Notes: generated by a model not told the origin, from the letters alone. A stretch of DNA of 8,863 nt from Gammaproteobacteria bacterium (GCA_026713405.1 JAPOON010000523.1:1-8863), one strand, 5' to 3'. Numbered from the stretch's first letter, positions 1-7,170 are shown. Numbers and translations: made by a program.

Positions 1-11
1 CAGGTGGCGAC

Positions 12-33
12 GCCCCGCAACTCGTTGCGGGGC
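12..33 (+). terminator. Possible terminator hairpin at the window edge
   Basis: A 9-bp perfect inverted repeat (GCCCCGCAA at 12-20, TTGCGGGGC at 25-33) encloses a CTCG loop. The tract after it on the plus strand is only CGGTTTGTCG, so the U-run is weak. On the minus strand there is no T-run at all. It could end a plus-strand gene lying left of the window, or simply be an RNA or DNA stem-loop. The hairpin is seen directly; the terminator role is a guess. Confidence 0.3.
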
Positions 34-130
34 CGGTTTGTCGATCAACCCGTACTGTCGAACAGAGGGTTCCCGCTTGGCGTGCAGGAGGACCGTACCT
101 TACGCCCGCTCGGCGCTCGGAATGCCGACA

Positions 131-180
131 TGATGTCAAATATAATTTCCATTAAAATCAGATAGTTAAATTTTTTACCA
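131..180. other. AT-rich island with a perfect TATAAT
   Basis: Only 10 of these 50 bases are G or C, in a region otherwise clearly GC-rich. It contains a consensus TATAAT at 141-146 on the plus strand and a consensus TTGACA on the minus strand at 139-134. Neither has a matching partner hexamer at 16-18 bp. No gene starts downstream on the plus strand, where the peptidase gene is antisense. It may be a promoter or protein-binding region for something not visible here, or an unselected AT-rich spacer. Confidence 0.35.
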
Positions 181-203
181 TGGGAGCCAGCGCAGACTGC
201 GGG

Positions 204-1112
204 TCAGCCGGAACCTCCGGGGCTGGAACCGTTGAACGCTTCCATCACCATCGTGGGGTCTACCCGATTGCCGTTGAGGCTCACCGACCAGTGCAGGTGG
301 GCGCCCGTGACCCGGCCCGTAGCGCCTACCTGTCCGATCACCTCGCCGCGCATCACCTCGTCGCCTTCGCTCACGTCGATACCGTTCATGTGGCAGTACA
401 TCGTTACCAGCCCCTGGCCGTGGTCGAGAAACACGGTCTTGCCGTTGAAGAACAGGTCGCCGGTCAGAACCACGCGGCCGGGCGCGGGGGCCATGATCGG
501 GGTGCCGGTGACCGCGACGATGTCCAGGCCGCTGTGGGGGCTGCGGGGCTGGCCGTTGAGGATCCGGCGGCGGCCGAAGGGACTGGAAGTGGCGCCTTCC
601 ACGGGCTTGGCAAAGGGAACGAGGTCCAGTGCCCGGTCTGTAAAGAGATCGTACTTTTCGAGTTGACGGCGCCGCTCGTCGCGAATGCGCTCCAGGTCTT
701 CCTGTAGGGGATCCACCATGCGCTGGTTCTCAATGGTGATTCTCTGCTCCGGGTATGCCTTGGCTACAACCCGGAACGTCTGGCGCGTTGTCGTGCCGCT
801 ATCGGAGAACTCGACCTCGTAGTCTCCCGGAACGGTGTCGATCGCCACGCCGACGATAGCCTTGCCGCGATGAACCATCACGGGTTTGCCCTGAAAGTAG
901 GCGCGATCGACGCCGTCGGGCAGCGGTAGGCGGTAGATGCCGCCGGGTACCGCTGTTGCCTGGGAACTTGCGGCGGAGGCGATGCCCTGGGGGGAGACGG
1001 CGGCTTCTGCCGCGGCTGGCGTGGACACCGGGAACGCGGTCGACAGGACCAGAAGCATTGCGACGAGGTACGCCGAACGGATGGACGCTGTTGAGTTCAG
1101 TCTGCCGCTCAC
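204..1112 (-). CDS. Secreted M23-family zinc metallopeptidase (peptidoglycan endopeptidase)
   Basis: This is a probable cell-wall endopeptidase that cuts peptide crosslinks of peptidoglycan in the periplasm. I place the start at GTG 1112, giving 302 aa. It has GGAG eight bases upstream and is followed by a good signal peptide: MSGRLNSTASIRSAYLVAMLLV, then an AAAEA cleavage region near residues 33-37. Longer in-frame starts would run back into xseA. Residues about 56-118 form a beta-rich N-terminal domain. Residues 134-155 are a charged, likely helical linker. Residues 175-292 are the LytM/M23 domain, with SPFGRR at 177-182. The expected zinc ligands are present (H193 and D197 in HSGLD, H274 in HLHW), as is the catalytic H241 in YCH, so the enzyme looks active. 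It lies downstream of xseA on the same strand, probably co-transcribed, but the junction carries a 53-bp duplication. The family is confident; the exact bond cut is not known. Confidence 0.9.
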   Translation of the reverse strand: MSGRLNSTASIRSAYLVAMLLVLSTAFPVSTPAAAEAAVSPQGIASAASSQATAVPGGIYRLPLPDGVDRAYFQGKPVMVHRGKAIVGVAIDTVPGDYEVEFSDSGTTTRQTFRVVAKAYPEQRITIENQRMVDPLQEDLERIRDERRRQLEKYDLFTDRALDLVPFAKPVEGATSSPFGRRRILNGQPRSPHSGLDIVAVTGTPIMAPAPGRVVLTGDLFFNGKTVFLDHGQGLVTMYCHMNGIDVSEGDEVMRGEVIGQVGATGRVTGAHLHWSVSLNGNRVDPTMVMEAFNGSSPGGSG

Positions 1113-1206
1113 GTTGCGGACTCCGTATCGTCGATGGGTTCGAGTGGTTGTAGTCTGCCGCTCACGTTGCGGACTCCGTATCGTCGGTGGGTCCGAGCGG
1201 TTGCAG
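1101..1206. repeat. 53-bp tandem duplication at the xseA/peptidase junction
   Basis: Copies at 1101-1153 and 1154-1206 lie head to tail and match at 49 of 53 bases. Each copy carries the last 14 codons of xseA, its TGA stop, and the overlapping GTG start of the peptidase (GTGA on the minus strand), with GGAG upstream. The copy at 1154-1206 is the one read as the xseA end; the copy at 1101-1153 supplies the peptidase start. Relative to the xseA copy, all four differences in the other copy are GC-to-AT transitions. This fits a duplicate no longer held by selection on xseA. Confidence 0.92.
1109..1165 (-). CDS. 18-codon leader ORF created by the junction duplication
   Basis: Reading from the GTG that overlaps the xseA stop (GTGA, 1165-1162), the frame stays open for 18 codons. 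It then ends in a second GTGA (1112-1109), whose GTG is the peptidase start. The peptide would be MSGRLQPLEPIDDTESAT. Its first five residues equal the start of the peptidase, and the rest equals the XseA C-terminus with two changes (G to E, T to I). It has the same GGAG eight bases upstream as the peptidase. If translated, it would link xseA and the peptidase by two successive stop/start overlaps. It is probably a by-product of the duplication rather than a functional peptide; translation is inferred only. Confidence 0.35.
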   Translation of the reverse strand: MSGRLQPLEPIDDTESAT

Positions 1207-2562
1207 CCGGGCGGGCAGGGGTTGCTTGTTCCGCACATCGGCCCGGACGGCTCCGTCATGAAAATTGGCCAGGAATTCCTCACCCACGGCAAGGCCGGCA
1301 GATTCCGTGATTGCACGGCCGTCCGGGTCGGTGACGATGACGAATCCACGGCTGAGGGTGTCGAGCGGGCTTACCGCGCCAAGCGTGCGCGCCAGGGCTG
1401 CCAGGCTGCGTTGCCCGTTGCGCACCTGGCCCGTCACGGCGTTGCGGGCCGTGGCGGTCAGGCGCTCCAGCGTTTGCCGATGGTTCGCGATGCGCGCGGC
1501 GGGGCTCAGCAGCCTGACGGAGCGGCCCAACGCATCGACCCGCGTGCGGATACGCTCCAGACGTCCGGCGGCGGCGCGGAGCAAGCGTTCGTCGAGGTCA
1601 TCGGCCCTCTGCATGAGCTGACGCACCTTGTGGCGCGGGTCGATGAGCTTTGCGCGCAAGGCGTCGAGCCCGCTTCGCGCCAGGTCGATGCGCGTCGTGC
1701 TGGCCCGGCCGAGGCGCGCTTCCAGGCCTGCGAATTGCTGGGCCAATGCCTGGCCGTCGGGGGGGGGCAGGTCCGCGGCGGCGGAGGGTGTCGGGCCCCG
1801 CAGGTCCGCCACCAGTTCGGCGATGGTGAAATCCGTCTCGTGACCGATGGCGGCGACCGTCGGCACCGGGCAGGCGGCAATCGCCCGCGCCAGCGGTTCC
1901 GAATTGAAGACGAACAGGTCTTCCAGGGAGCCCCCGCCACGGGTGAGCAGCACGATATCAGGCTGCAAGGCCGGAATGCGTTGCAGCGCGCCGAGCAGTT
2001 GCCGTTCCGCGTCCGGCCCCTGTACCGCCACCGGGATCAGCGTCACTTTCAGGCAGGGAAACCGCCGCGCCACGATGCTGAGCACATCGCGCAGTGCCGC
2101 GCCGCTGCGCGACGACAGGACCGCCAGGTGGGCGGGAAAACGCGGCAGAGCCTGTTTCCTTTCGGTACTGAACAGTCCCTCGGCGGCCAGCCGCTCCTTC
2201 AGCGCCTCGAAGGCAGCCCGTAGCGCCCCTTCGCCGGCCGGTTCCATGTGCTCGACGATGATCTGGTAGTCGCCGCGGCCCTCGTACAGGCTCACCTTGC
2301 CGCGCAGGATCACTTCGGCGCCGTCGGCGGGCTGCAGCTTGCTGAACCGGTTGCGGTTGACGAACATGGCGCAGCGCACCTGGGCGCTGTCGTCCTTGAG
2401 GGTGAAGTACCAGTGCCCGGAGCCGGGCCGTCGGTAATTGCTGATCTCGCCGCGCACCCACACCTCGCCGAGGCGGCCTTCGAGCGCCAGCCTCGCCTGC
2501 CGGTTGAGCGCGCTGACCGATAGTACGCTGACGTCCTGGAAGGGGAGTGATTCGGTCTGCAT
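1162..2562 (-). CDS. xseA: Exodeoxyribonuclease VII large subunit
   Basis: This is the large subunit of ExoVII, which degrades single-stranded DNA from both ends together with several copies of the small subunit XseB (not in this window). It acts in the cytoplasm in mismatch repair and damage processing. The 466 aa are close to the usual length (E. coli about 456). An N-terminal OB-fold DNA-binding domain spans about residues 8-105, with VWVRGEISNYRRP and SGHWYFTLKDD. The catalytic core follows, with the family signatures TRGGGSLEDLFVFN, then AAIGHETDFTIAELVADLRGPTPSAAA near residues 205-265. A long helical, arginine-rich region precedes a C-terminal segment with SRGF.IV.DPDG. The only usable start is ATG 2562; GGGAGG lies just two bases upstream, which is unusually tight. 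The gene diverges from guaB and probably leads an operon with the M23 peptidase. Confidence 0.97.
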   Translation of the reverse strand: MQTESLPFQDVSVLSVSALNRQARLALEGRLGEVWVRGEISNYRRPGSGHWYFTLKDDSAQVRCAMFVNRNRFSKLQPADGAEVILRGKVSLYEGRGDYQIIVEHMEPAGEGALRAAFEALKERLAAEGLFSTERKQALPRFPAHLAVLSSRSGAALRDVLSIVARRFPCLKVTLIPVAVQGPDAERQLLGALQRIPALQPDIVLLTRGGGSLEDLFVFNSEPLARAIAACPVPTVAAIGHETDFTIAELVADLRGPTPSAAADLPPPDGQALAQQFAGLEARLGRASTTRIDLARSGLDALRAKLIDPRHKVRQLMQRADDLDERLLRAAAGRLERIRTRVDALGRSVRLLSPAARIANHRQTLERLTATARNAVTGQVRNGQRSLAALARTLGAVSPLDTLSRGFVIVTDPDGRAITESAGLAVGEEFLANFHDGAVRADVRNKQPLPARLQPLGPTDDTESAT

Positions 2563-2564
2563 GT

Positions 2565-2570
2565 CCTCCC
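2565..2570 (-). promoter_or_regulatory. Very close Shine-Dalgarno of xseA
   Basis: On the minus strand GGGAGG (2570-2565) is followed by only AC before the ATG at 2562-2560. Five to nine bases is the usual spacing. No alternative ATG, GTG or TTG follows in frame over the next 20 codons, so the start is not easily moved. A bare start-stop ATGTAA lies at 2580-2575, just upstream. Both may keep xseA translation low, but this is inference. Confidence 0.5.
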
Positions 2571-2573
2571 GAT

Positions 2574-2602
2574 TTTACATGACCGGGGCGCATCGCTAGA
2601 AT
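2574..2602 (+). promoter_or_regulatory. Sigma70-type promoter of guaBA
   Basis: The -35 is TTTACA (2574-2579) and the -10 is TAGAAT (2597-2602), with exactly 17 bp between them. Each differs from consensus at one base. A start of transcription near 2609 would leave a 5' leader of only about 16 bases, just enough for GGGG at 2614-2617 before the guaB ATG. The -35 lies immediately upstream of the xseA ribosome-binding site on the other strand, so the two genes share a very compact divergent control region. I see no riboswitch, for which there would be no room, and no clear PurR-type operator. Confidence 0.7.
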
Positions 2603-2624
2603 TCTGATTTTGCGGGGTTCCAAA

Positions 2625-4094
2625 ATGCTGCGTATCGCCCACGACGCGCTCACTTTTGACGATGTACTGCTGCTGCCCGCCCATTCCCAGGTGCTCCCCT
2701 CCGAAGTCGATCTGAAGACGCGCCTGACGCGAACCATCAATCTCAACATTCCGTTGATGTCATCGGCGATGGATACCGTCACCGAGGCGCGGCTAGCTAT
2801 CGCGATTGCCCAGGAAGGCGGCATCGGCGTCGTCCACAAGAACATGCCCATCGAGGCCCAGGCCCGGGAAGTGCGGGCGGTGAAGAAGTACGAAACCGGC
2901 ATCATCCGCGACCCCATCACCATCGAGCCGGGGCGCACCGTTGCCGAACTGCTCGCCCTGACCCAGGAGAACCGGATCTCCGGCGTGCCGGTGGTGGAAG
3001 GCGGCAAGCTGGCCGGCATCGTCACCGCCCGCGATGTGCGCTTCGAGAAGCGCCTCGATGCGAAGGTCTGGGATGTGATGACTCCGAAAGAGCGACTCGT
3101 GACTGCAACCGAGGACGCCAGCTTCGATACCGTCACCAAGCTCCTGCACGAGCACCGCATCGAGAAAGTGCTGCTCGTCAACGGCGGGTTCGAACTGAAG
3201 GGCATGGTCACGGTAAAGGACATTCACAAGGCCCAGGCATTCCCGGATGCCTGCAAGGACGGGCAGGGCCAGTTGCGGGTAGGGGCGAGCGTCGGAACAA
3301 GCCTGGATACCGACGAGCGGGTGGCGGCGCTGATCGAGGCAGGCGCCGATGTCATTGTCGTCGATACGGCCCACGGCCATGCGAAATCGGTGCTCGATCG
3401 CGTGAGCCTCATCAAGCAGAGCTATCCGGACATGCAGGTCATCGGCGGCAACGTCGCCACCCGGGACGGCGCCCAGGCGATGCTCGCGGCCGGTGCCGAC
3501 GCCATAAAGGTGGGCATCGGCCCCGGGTCGATCTGCACGACGCGCGTGGTCACCGGCATCGGCGTACCCCAGGTTACGGCCGTGGCCGAGGCGGTAGCTG
3601 TCGCCGACGACGTGGACATTCCGGTCATCGCGGACGGCGGTATCCGCTATTCGGGAGACATTGCCAAGGCCATCGCGGCCGGCGCCAGCGTCGTCATGAT
3701 CGGCAGCCTGCTCGCCGGAACGGACGAGGCCCCAGGGGAGGTTGAGCTGTACCAGGGCCGCACCTACAAGTCATACCGGGGCATGGGCTCGGTGGGCGCC
3801 ATGAACGATAGGCACGGTTCCAGCGACCGCTATTTCCAGCAGTTCGAAGGCGATGGCCACAAGCTGGTGCCGGAAGGCATCGAGGGGCGCGTACCCTACC
3901 GGGGGCCCATGGGTCCCATCGTTCACCAGCTTATCGGCGGCCTGCGGGCCTCCATGGGCTACACGGGTTCGCCGGACCTGGAGACGATGCGCACGAAACC
4001 GGAGCTTGTGCGGGTCACTGCTGCCAGCATGACCGAAAGTCACCCGCATGACGTGAGCATCACCAAGGAAGCGCCCAACTATCCGTTGAGCTGA
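2625..4094 (+). CDS. guaB: Inosine-5'-monophosphate dehydrogenase
   Basis: It catalyses the NAD-dependent oxidation of IMP to XMP, the first committed and rate-limiting step of GMP synthesis, as a cytoplasmic tetramer or octamer. The start [13 protein letters not shown] matches the N-terminus of E. coli GuaB; GGGG lies seven bases upstream. A TTG five codons earlier (2610) is in frame but falls almost at the predicted transcription start. The 489 aa compare with 488 in E. coli. The TIM-barrel begins with [10 protein letters not shown]. Two CBS domains lie at about residues 93-205 ([16 protein letters not shown], then [16 protein letters not shown]). The catalytic-loop Cys is C304 in GPGSICTTR, and the flap carries R402-Y403 in SSDRYFQ. 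All key residues are present. The gene is first in an operon with guaA, 34 bp downstream. Confidence 0.98.
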   Translation: MLRIAHDALTFDDVLLLPAHSQVLPSEVDLKTRLTRTINLNIPLMSSAMDTVTEARLAIAIAQEGGIGVVHKNMPIEAQAREVRAVKKYETGIIRDPITIEPGRTVAELLALTQENRISGVPVVEGGKLAGIVTARDVRFEKRLDAKVWDVMTPKERLVTATEDASFDTVTKLLHEHRIEKVLLVNGGFELKGMVTVKDIHKAQAFPDACKDGQGQLRVGASVGTSLDTDERVAALIEAGADVIVVDTAHGHAKSVLDRVSLIKQSYPDMQVIGGNVATRDGAQAMLAAGADAIKVGIGPGSICTTRVVTGIGVPQVTAVAEAVAVADDVDIPVIADGGIRYSGDIAKAIAAGASVVMIGSLLAGTDEAPGEVELYQGRTYKSYRGMGSVGAMNDRHGSSDRYFQQFEGDGHKLVPEGIEGRVPYRGPMGPIVHQLIGGLRASMGYTGSPDLETMRTKPELVRVTAASMTESHPHDVSITKEAPNYPLS

Positions 4095-4128
4095 TCGGGT
4101 GGCCGGTGGAACCAGTGGGTTGTCCTGA

Positions 4129-5718
4129 TTGAAAACACACCTTGAGAGCGACATTCACGGTCAGCAGTTACTGATCGTCGACTTCGGCTCCCAGTACACC
4201 CAGCTGATCGCCCGCCGGGTGCGGGAAGTCGGTGTGTATTGCGAGATCCTGCCTTTCGACCATCCGCCGGAACGACTCGCGGAACGCGCCCGCGAGGCCC
4301 GGGGCATCGTGCTTTCGGGCGGCCCGGAGTCCGTCACGGAAGGCGCCTCTCCCCGGATACCGGCGAACCTGCTGGAACTCGGCCGCCCGGTGCTCGGCAT
4401 CTGTTACGGCATGCAGGCCATGGCGGACCAACTGGGCGGCACCGTGGGTACGTCGGACCGCCGCGAGTTCGGCCATGCCGCCATCGAGGTTGCAAACGGC
4501 TCCCGCCTGTTGAGCGCGCTGGATTTCGACCCCGGCAACCGCCTGCCGGTGTGGATGAGCCACGGCGACAAGGTTACCGCCGCGCCGCCCGGTTTCTGCA
4601 TCACGGCCTCCACGGACAGCGCCCCCATCGCCGCAATGGAGCACGAGACCAGGCCCTGGTTCGGCCTGCAGTTCCATCCCGAGGTGACCCATACCCGTCA
4701 GGGCGACGAGATTTACCGGCGTTTCGCCCGGGATGTCTGCGGCTGCGACGGCCTGTGGACGCCGGGCAACATCGTGGCGGACGCAATTGACAACGCCCGC
4801 CGGCAGGTCGGCGACGGCAAGGTGGTGCTCGGCCTCTCGGGCGGCGTTGATTCGAGCGTGGTGGCGGCGTTGCTGTCACGGGCGGTCGGCGAGCAGCTTA
4901 CCTGCGTATTCGTCGACAACGGCCTGCTCCGCAAGAACGAGCGCGAGGAAGTCGAGGCCGCCTTCGCGCCGTCCAATGCCCTGAATCTCAACCTCGTTAC
5001 GGTGGATGCCCGGGCCGAGTTCTACGGGAACCTGGCGGGTATCTCCGAACCGGAAGCCAAGCGCAAAGTCATCGGCAATACCTTCATCGATGTCTTCGAG
5101 CGGGAAGCCAAGAGGATCGAGGGCGTGTCCTGGCTCGCCCAAGGGACGATTTACCCGGATGTCATCGAGTCGGCCGCCAGCGGCTACGGCAAGGCGCACG
5201 TCATCAAGTCGCACCACAACGTGGGCGGCCTGCCGGAACGCATGTCCTTCAAGCTGATCGAGCCGCTGCGGGAACTCTTCAAGGACGAGGTGCGCAAGAT
5301 CGGCCTGCACCTCGGGCTGCCGCGCGAACTGGTGTACCGGCATCCGTTTCCGGGGCCGGGTTTGGGCGTGCGGGTGCTCGGTGAGATCAAGCCCAACTAT
5401 TGCGACATCCTGCGCGAAGCCGATGCCATATTCATCGAGGAACTCAGAAACGCCGGCTACTACGACCGTGTCAGCCAGGCGTTTGCGGTCTTCCTGCCGG
5501 TGAAATCGGTGGGCGTGGTGGGCGATGCGCGCCGCTACGAGCCGGTGATCGCCCTGCGAGCGGTGGAGACGGTCGACTTCATGACGGCCCGCTGGGCGCA
5601 CCTGCCCTATGCGCTCATCGAGCGGGTGTCGAACCGCATCGTCAACGAGATCGCCGCGGTGTCGCGGGTGGTCTACGACGTTTCCAGCAAACCGCCCGCC
5701 ACCATCGAGTGGGAGTGA
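4129..5718 (+). CDS. guaA: GMP synthase (glutamine-hydrolysing)
   Basis: It converts XMP to GMP using ATP and ammonia from glutamine, following GuaB in the same operon. It has 529 aa (E. coli 525). The class I glutamine amidotransferase domain is at about residues 13-205, with the triad C92 (GICYGMQ), H183 and E185 (FHPEVTHT). The ATP-pyrophosphatase domain follows, with the P-loop SGGVDSS at 237-243. The C-terminal dimerisation domain contains [17 protein letters not shown] and ends in the conserved KPPATIEWE. No ATG fits the start. TTG 4129 is the most upstream possible codon, because an in-frame TGA sits directly before it (TGATTG). It gives [13 protein letters not shown], which aligns with the SQDIHAH-type N-terminus of related proteins. 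The ribosome-binding site is weak (GTGGG about nine bases upstream), so translation may depend on flow from guaB. ATT 4153 is a less likely alternative. Confidence 0.97.
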   Translation: MKTHLESDIHGQQLLIVDFGSQYTQLIARRVREVGVYCEILPFDHPPERLAERAREARGIVLSGGPESVTEGASPRIPANLLELGRPVLGICYGMQAMADQLGGTVGTSDRREFGHAAIEVANGSRLLSALDFDPGNRLPVWMSHGDKVTAAPPGFCITASTDSAPIAAMEHETRPWFGLQFHPEVTHTRQGDEIYRRFARDVCGCDGLWTPGNIVADAIDNARRQVGDGKVVLGLSGGVDSSVVAALLSRAVGEQLTCVFVDNGLLRKNEREEVEAAFAPSNALNLNLVTVDARAEFYGNLAGISEPEAKRKVIGNTFIDVFEREAKRIEGVSWLAQGTIYPDVIESAASGYGKAHVIKSHHNVGGLPERMSFKLIEPLRELFKDEVRKIGLHLGLPRELVYRHPFPGPGLGVRVLGEIKPNYCDILREADAIFIEELRNAGYYDRVSQAFAVFLPVKSVGVVGDARRYEPVIALRAVETVDFMTARWAHLPYALIERVSNRIVNEIAAVSRVVYDVSSKPPATIEWE

Positions 5719-5901
5719 ATCGCGCACGGCAATGGCGTGTGGGGTGCGAATTGCCATGTTTGCCGGTCCGGCGCGCATATCTCGACCAGATGTCGTTTTG
5801 GCACGCACATGACCACAAGGCGCCAACGCCGGCCGGTCCGTCGACCTCGGGCGCGCAGTCGACATCGCTGGCTGCCCCGGCTTTCGCTTGGGACAATCGA
5901 C

Positions 5902-6213
5902 GTGTTTCTCGAGGGGTACTTGGCAACGGACGAGGAGGGCAGCAACACGCTGTTCATCGAGTATCTTCGGTCGTTGAAGGGTAGCATCGAACGCGCTCTT
6001 GGTGACGCCTATGGGGCGCGGGTCGACCAGGGATGGCTCGATCCCAATGTGATTGCCGCCGCAGCCCGCGGATCGACCAGACCGATCCCCGCGTCTTCAA
6101 AGCCACCCACGTTTCGCGTGGCCACGGCCATGCCCGCAACGGCAACTACCGCGCCTGGAGCCGCATCCTGCCTCGGGAAGGAGGGGGAACTTCCTCGGCA
6201 TCGCGGAGCCTAA
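5902..6213 (+). CDS. Doubtful small hypothetical protein
   Basis: This is an open frame of 103 codons if started at GTG 5902, with GGGA about eight bases upstream. The same frame is open back to an ATG at 5809 and further, but that extension is an arginine-rich string typical of a non-coding frame. The first 55 or so residues look protein-like: MFLEGYLATDEEGSNTLF, then an amphipathic, partly acidic helix-like segment ending in WLDPNVIAAAA. The remainder is low-complexity Ala/Pro/Thr. The 3' part overlaps, in another frame, the hydrolase-derived scrap at 6141-6167. I recognise no family. It may be the 5' portion of a disrupted gene rather than an intact one. Confidence 0.25.
   Translation: MFLEGYLATDEEGSNTLFIEYLRSLKGSIERALGDAYGARVDQGWLDPNVIAAAARGSTRPIPASSKPPTFRVATAMPATATTAPGAASCLGKEGELPRHRGA
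6141..6167 (+). pseudogene. Hydrolase gene remnant, fragment 1
   Basis: This 27-base stretch matches the intact hydrolase gene at 8064-8090 at 25 of 27 positions. In the matching frame it encodes GNYRAWSRI against GNYRAWGRI (residues 120-128 of the intact protein). Similarity stops abruptly on the right. To the left, in the same frame, 6064-6077 reads SPRID against DPRID near the hydrolase N-terminus (12 of 14 bases), followed by DPRVFKA against DPRIKA. That second match is suggestive only. The fragment reads as a scrap of a lost hydrolase paralogue with an internal deletion. Confidence 0.55.
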
Positions 6214-6359
6214 TGCCGTCGGGCGATGCAACTGTCGGTGGCTTGGAAGGCAAGGCAGTTTTTCGAGGTTCCCATGTGCCGATGCACGGCGATCCGGCCC
6301 TCTGCGGCGTATCCGGCAGACCGGTGGGGCACTGGTGGGGACAGTCCGGAAGATCGACT

Positions 6360-6366
6360 AAAGGAG
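6360..6366 (+). promoter_or_regulatory. Canonical Shine-Dalgarno of the orphan gene
   Basis: AAAGGAG at 6360-6366 is followed by five bases (CATTC) and then ATG 6372. It is the best ribosome-binding site in the window. It decides the start of the orphan gene against the longer in-frame opening from 6033. Confidence 0.7.
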
Positions 6367-6371
6367 CATTC

Positions 6372-7148
6372 ATGGACAATCCGATCGGTGGGACGGAGAG
6401 GGCGGTTGGCAGCGCCCGGACGGACGGACTGGGCCCTGCGACACGTCGACAAGAAGGTGGCATGGGCGGTCGGCGGGTGTCCGCCACGGCGCCCCAACCG
6501 CGGGTGGCCGCCGTAACTACCGCTTCGACGCTGACCGGTCCACCCGGGCAATACGAGTGGATCAGCGATTACAGGCAGTTGGAAAAATCGATCCGTGACC
6601 TTGCGCAATGCGGTGCGAAGGCCGCAGAAAAAGATTTCCGAGCCGGCCGAGCGCGCATCGATGCCGGTGTCAGCTACAGGTTCCGTCAGGTGGGTGGAAA
6701 AGTCCGGGACCTGCCACTATTGAGACGAGAAACCTGTCGCGTGGCAGAACAGAAGTACCTCGCTGTCCGGGCCAGGTTACGTCGCGCCGAAGAGTCCGGT
6801 ACGGTCGCCGAGCGTCGCAAAATGAGACATCAGCTGGAATCTCTCCACTCTCATACGAACAGAGTTTTGGACGACTTGATCGTCAACTACGGCTCTATCG
6901 AAGCCAGGGCCATTCAACCTCGCCTGCTCCCAATGTCCCCCGCGAGTGGCGCCGTCACGCAACCGGTGTCCAAGCCGGCCCCCGCACCGAGTCAGACGCC
7001 CCCGCCGGTCCCATTGCCGGCCGGCACAACCGTATCGATGGACGGACACATCGGCCCTCCCGACGCAACGCGCATTGAAGGGTCCTGGGTGGACGAATTC
7101 GTCGCGCTCGAGTGCGCCCTCAACCCGACAGAACCAGCGACGGATTGA
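6372..7148 (+). CDS. Orphan protein of unknown function, helical with a Pro-rich linker
   Basis: This is a 258-aa protein that I do not recognise. The start at ATG 6372 is set by AAAGGAG five bases upstream; the frame is open back to 6033, but that extension looks non-coding and includes a hydrolase scrap. Residues 1-58 are Gly/Thr/Arg-rich and probably disordered. Residues 61-180 are charged and helix-prone, strongly basic, with Cys at 80 and 122 (from YEWISDYRQLEKSIRDL to NRVLDDLIVNYGSIEARA). Residues 186-217 form a proline-rich linker (KPAPAPSQTPPPVPLPAG). A short C-terminal segment, GSWVDEFVALECALN (237-251), is acidic and hydrophobic and could be a docking or recognition peptide. There is no signal peptide, membrane segment or known catalytic motif. 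Codon choice is less biased than in guaBA (more third-position A/T, frequent CGA and CGT), consistent with recent acquisition or low expression. Hydrolase scraps lie on both sides. Confidence 0.6.
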   Translation: MDNPIGGTERAVGSARTDGLGPATRRQEGGMGGRRVSATAPQPRVAAVTTASTLTGPPGQYEWISDYRQLEKSIRDLAQCGAKAAEKDFRAGRARIDAGVSYRFRQVGGKVRDLPLLRRETCRVAEQKYLAVRARLRRAEESGTVAERRKMRHQLESLHSHTNRVLDDLIVNYGSIEARAIQPRLLPMSPASGAVTQPVSKPAPAPSQTPPPVPLPAGTTVSMDGHIGPPDATRIEGSWVDEFVALECALNPTEPATD

Positions 7149-7170
7149 GATGCAATGCGTCTTCCTATCC

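Larger units (their letters stand above)
1..203. other. Intergenic region before the M23 peptidase 3' end
   Basis: I find no convincing gene on either strand here. The stretch holds a perfect hairpin near its left edge (12-33) and a strongly AT-rich block on its right (131-180). An AGGAGG sits at 86-91 on the plus strand, but no start codon follows at a useful distance. A plus-strand frame open from 180 is antisense to the peptidase gene and I treat it as a shadow. The gene to the left lies outside the window, so its direction is unknown. Confidence 0.6.
5719..6371. other. Low-information stretch between guaA and the orphan gene
   Basis: There is no recognisable gene family over these 653 bases. 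They hold a doubtful ORF (5902-6213) and a short match to the downstream hydrolase gene (6141-6167), with perhaps a second, weaker one at 6064-6077. Only weak hairpins follow the guaA stop: GCCG/CGGC around 5762-5772, and CGAC/GTCG before TTTT at 5783-5799. Neither is a convincing guaA terminator. TCGACCAG occurs three times (5782, 6023 and 6072, approximate starts), which may be chance. The mixed frames and gene scraps suggest a decayed region. Confidence 0.5.

Noticed and set aside
1..130. Possible tRNA or small RNA at the left edge
   Set aside because: No cloverleaf, T-loop consensus or CCA end can be laid out; only one hairpin is visible.
937..2223. Long plus-strand open frame (428 codons) opposite xseA and the peptidase
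   Set aside because: It is antisense to two well-supported genes, and its protein is low-complexity Arg/Ala/Gly/Gln-rich with no domain. High GC keeps opposite frames free of stops.
1958..3223. Minus-strand open frame of 421 codons spanning the start of guaB and of xseA
   Set aside because: It is Ser/Arg-rich antisense of guaB running into the wrong frame of xseA. It has no plausible domain and conflicts with two certain genes.
5719..5800. Intrinsic terminator for guaBA
   Set aside because: The stems are only 4-5 bp and the one followed by TTTT is too short to be credible.
4876..5865. Minus-strand open frame of 329 codons opposite guaA
   Set aside because: It is antisense to the conserved synthase domain of GuaA, its protein has no recognisable fold, and it is explained by GC-rich codon use.
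6033..7148. Longer 371-codon version of the orphan gene starting at ATG 6033
   Set aside because: The canonical AAAGGAG and ATG at 6372 are much better. The extra 113 codons look non-coding and contain a hydrolase scrap in the same frame by chance or read-through.
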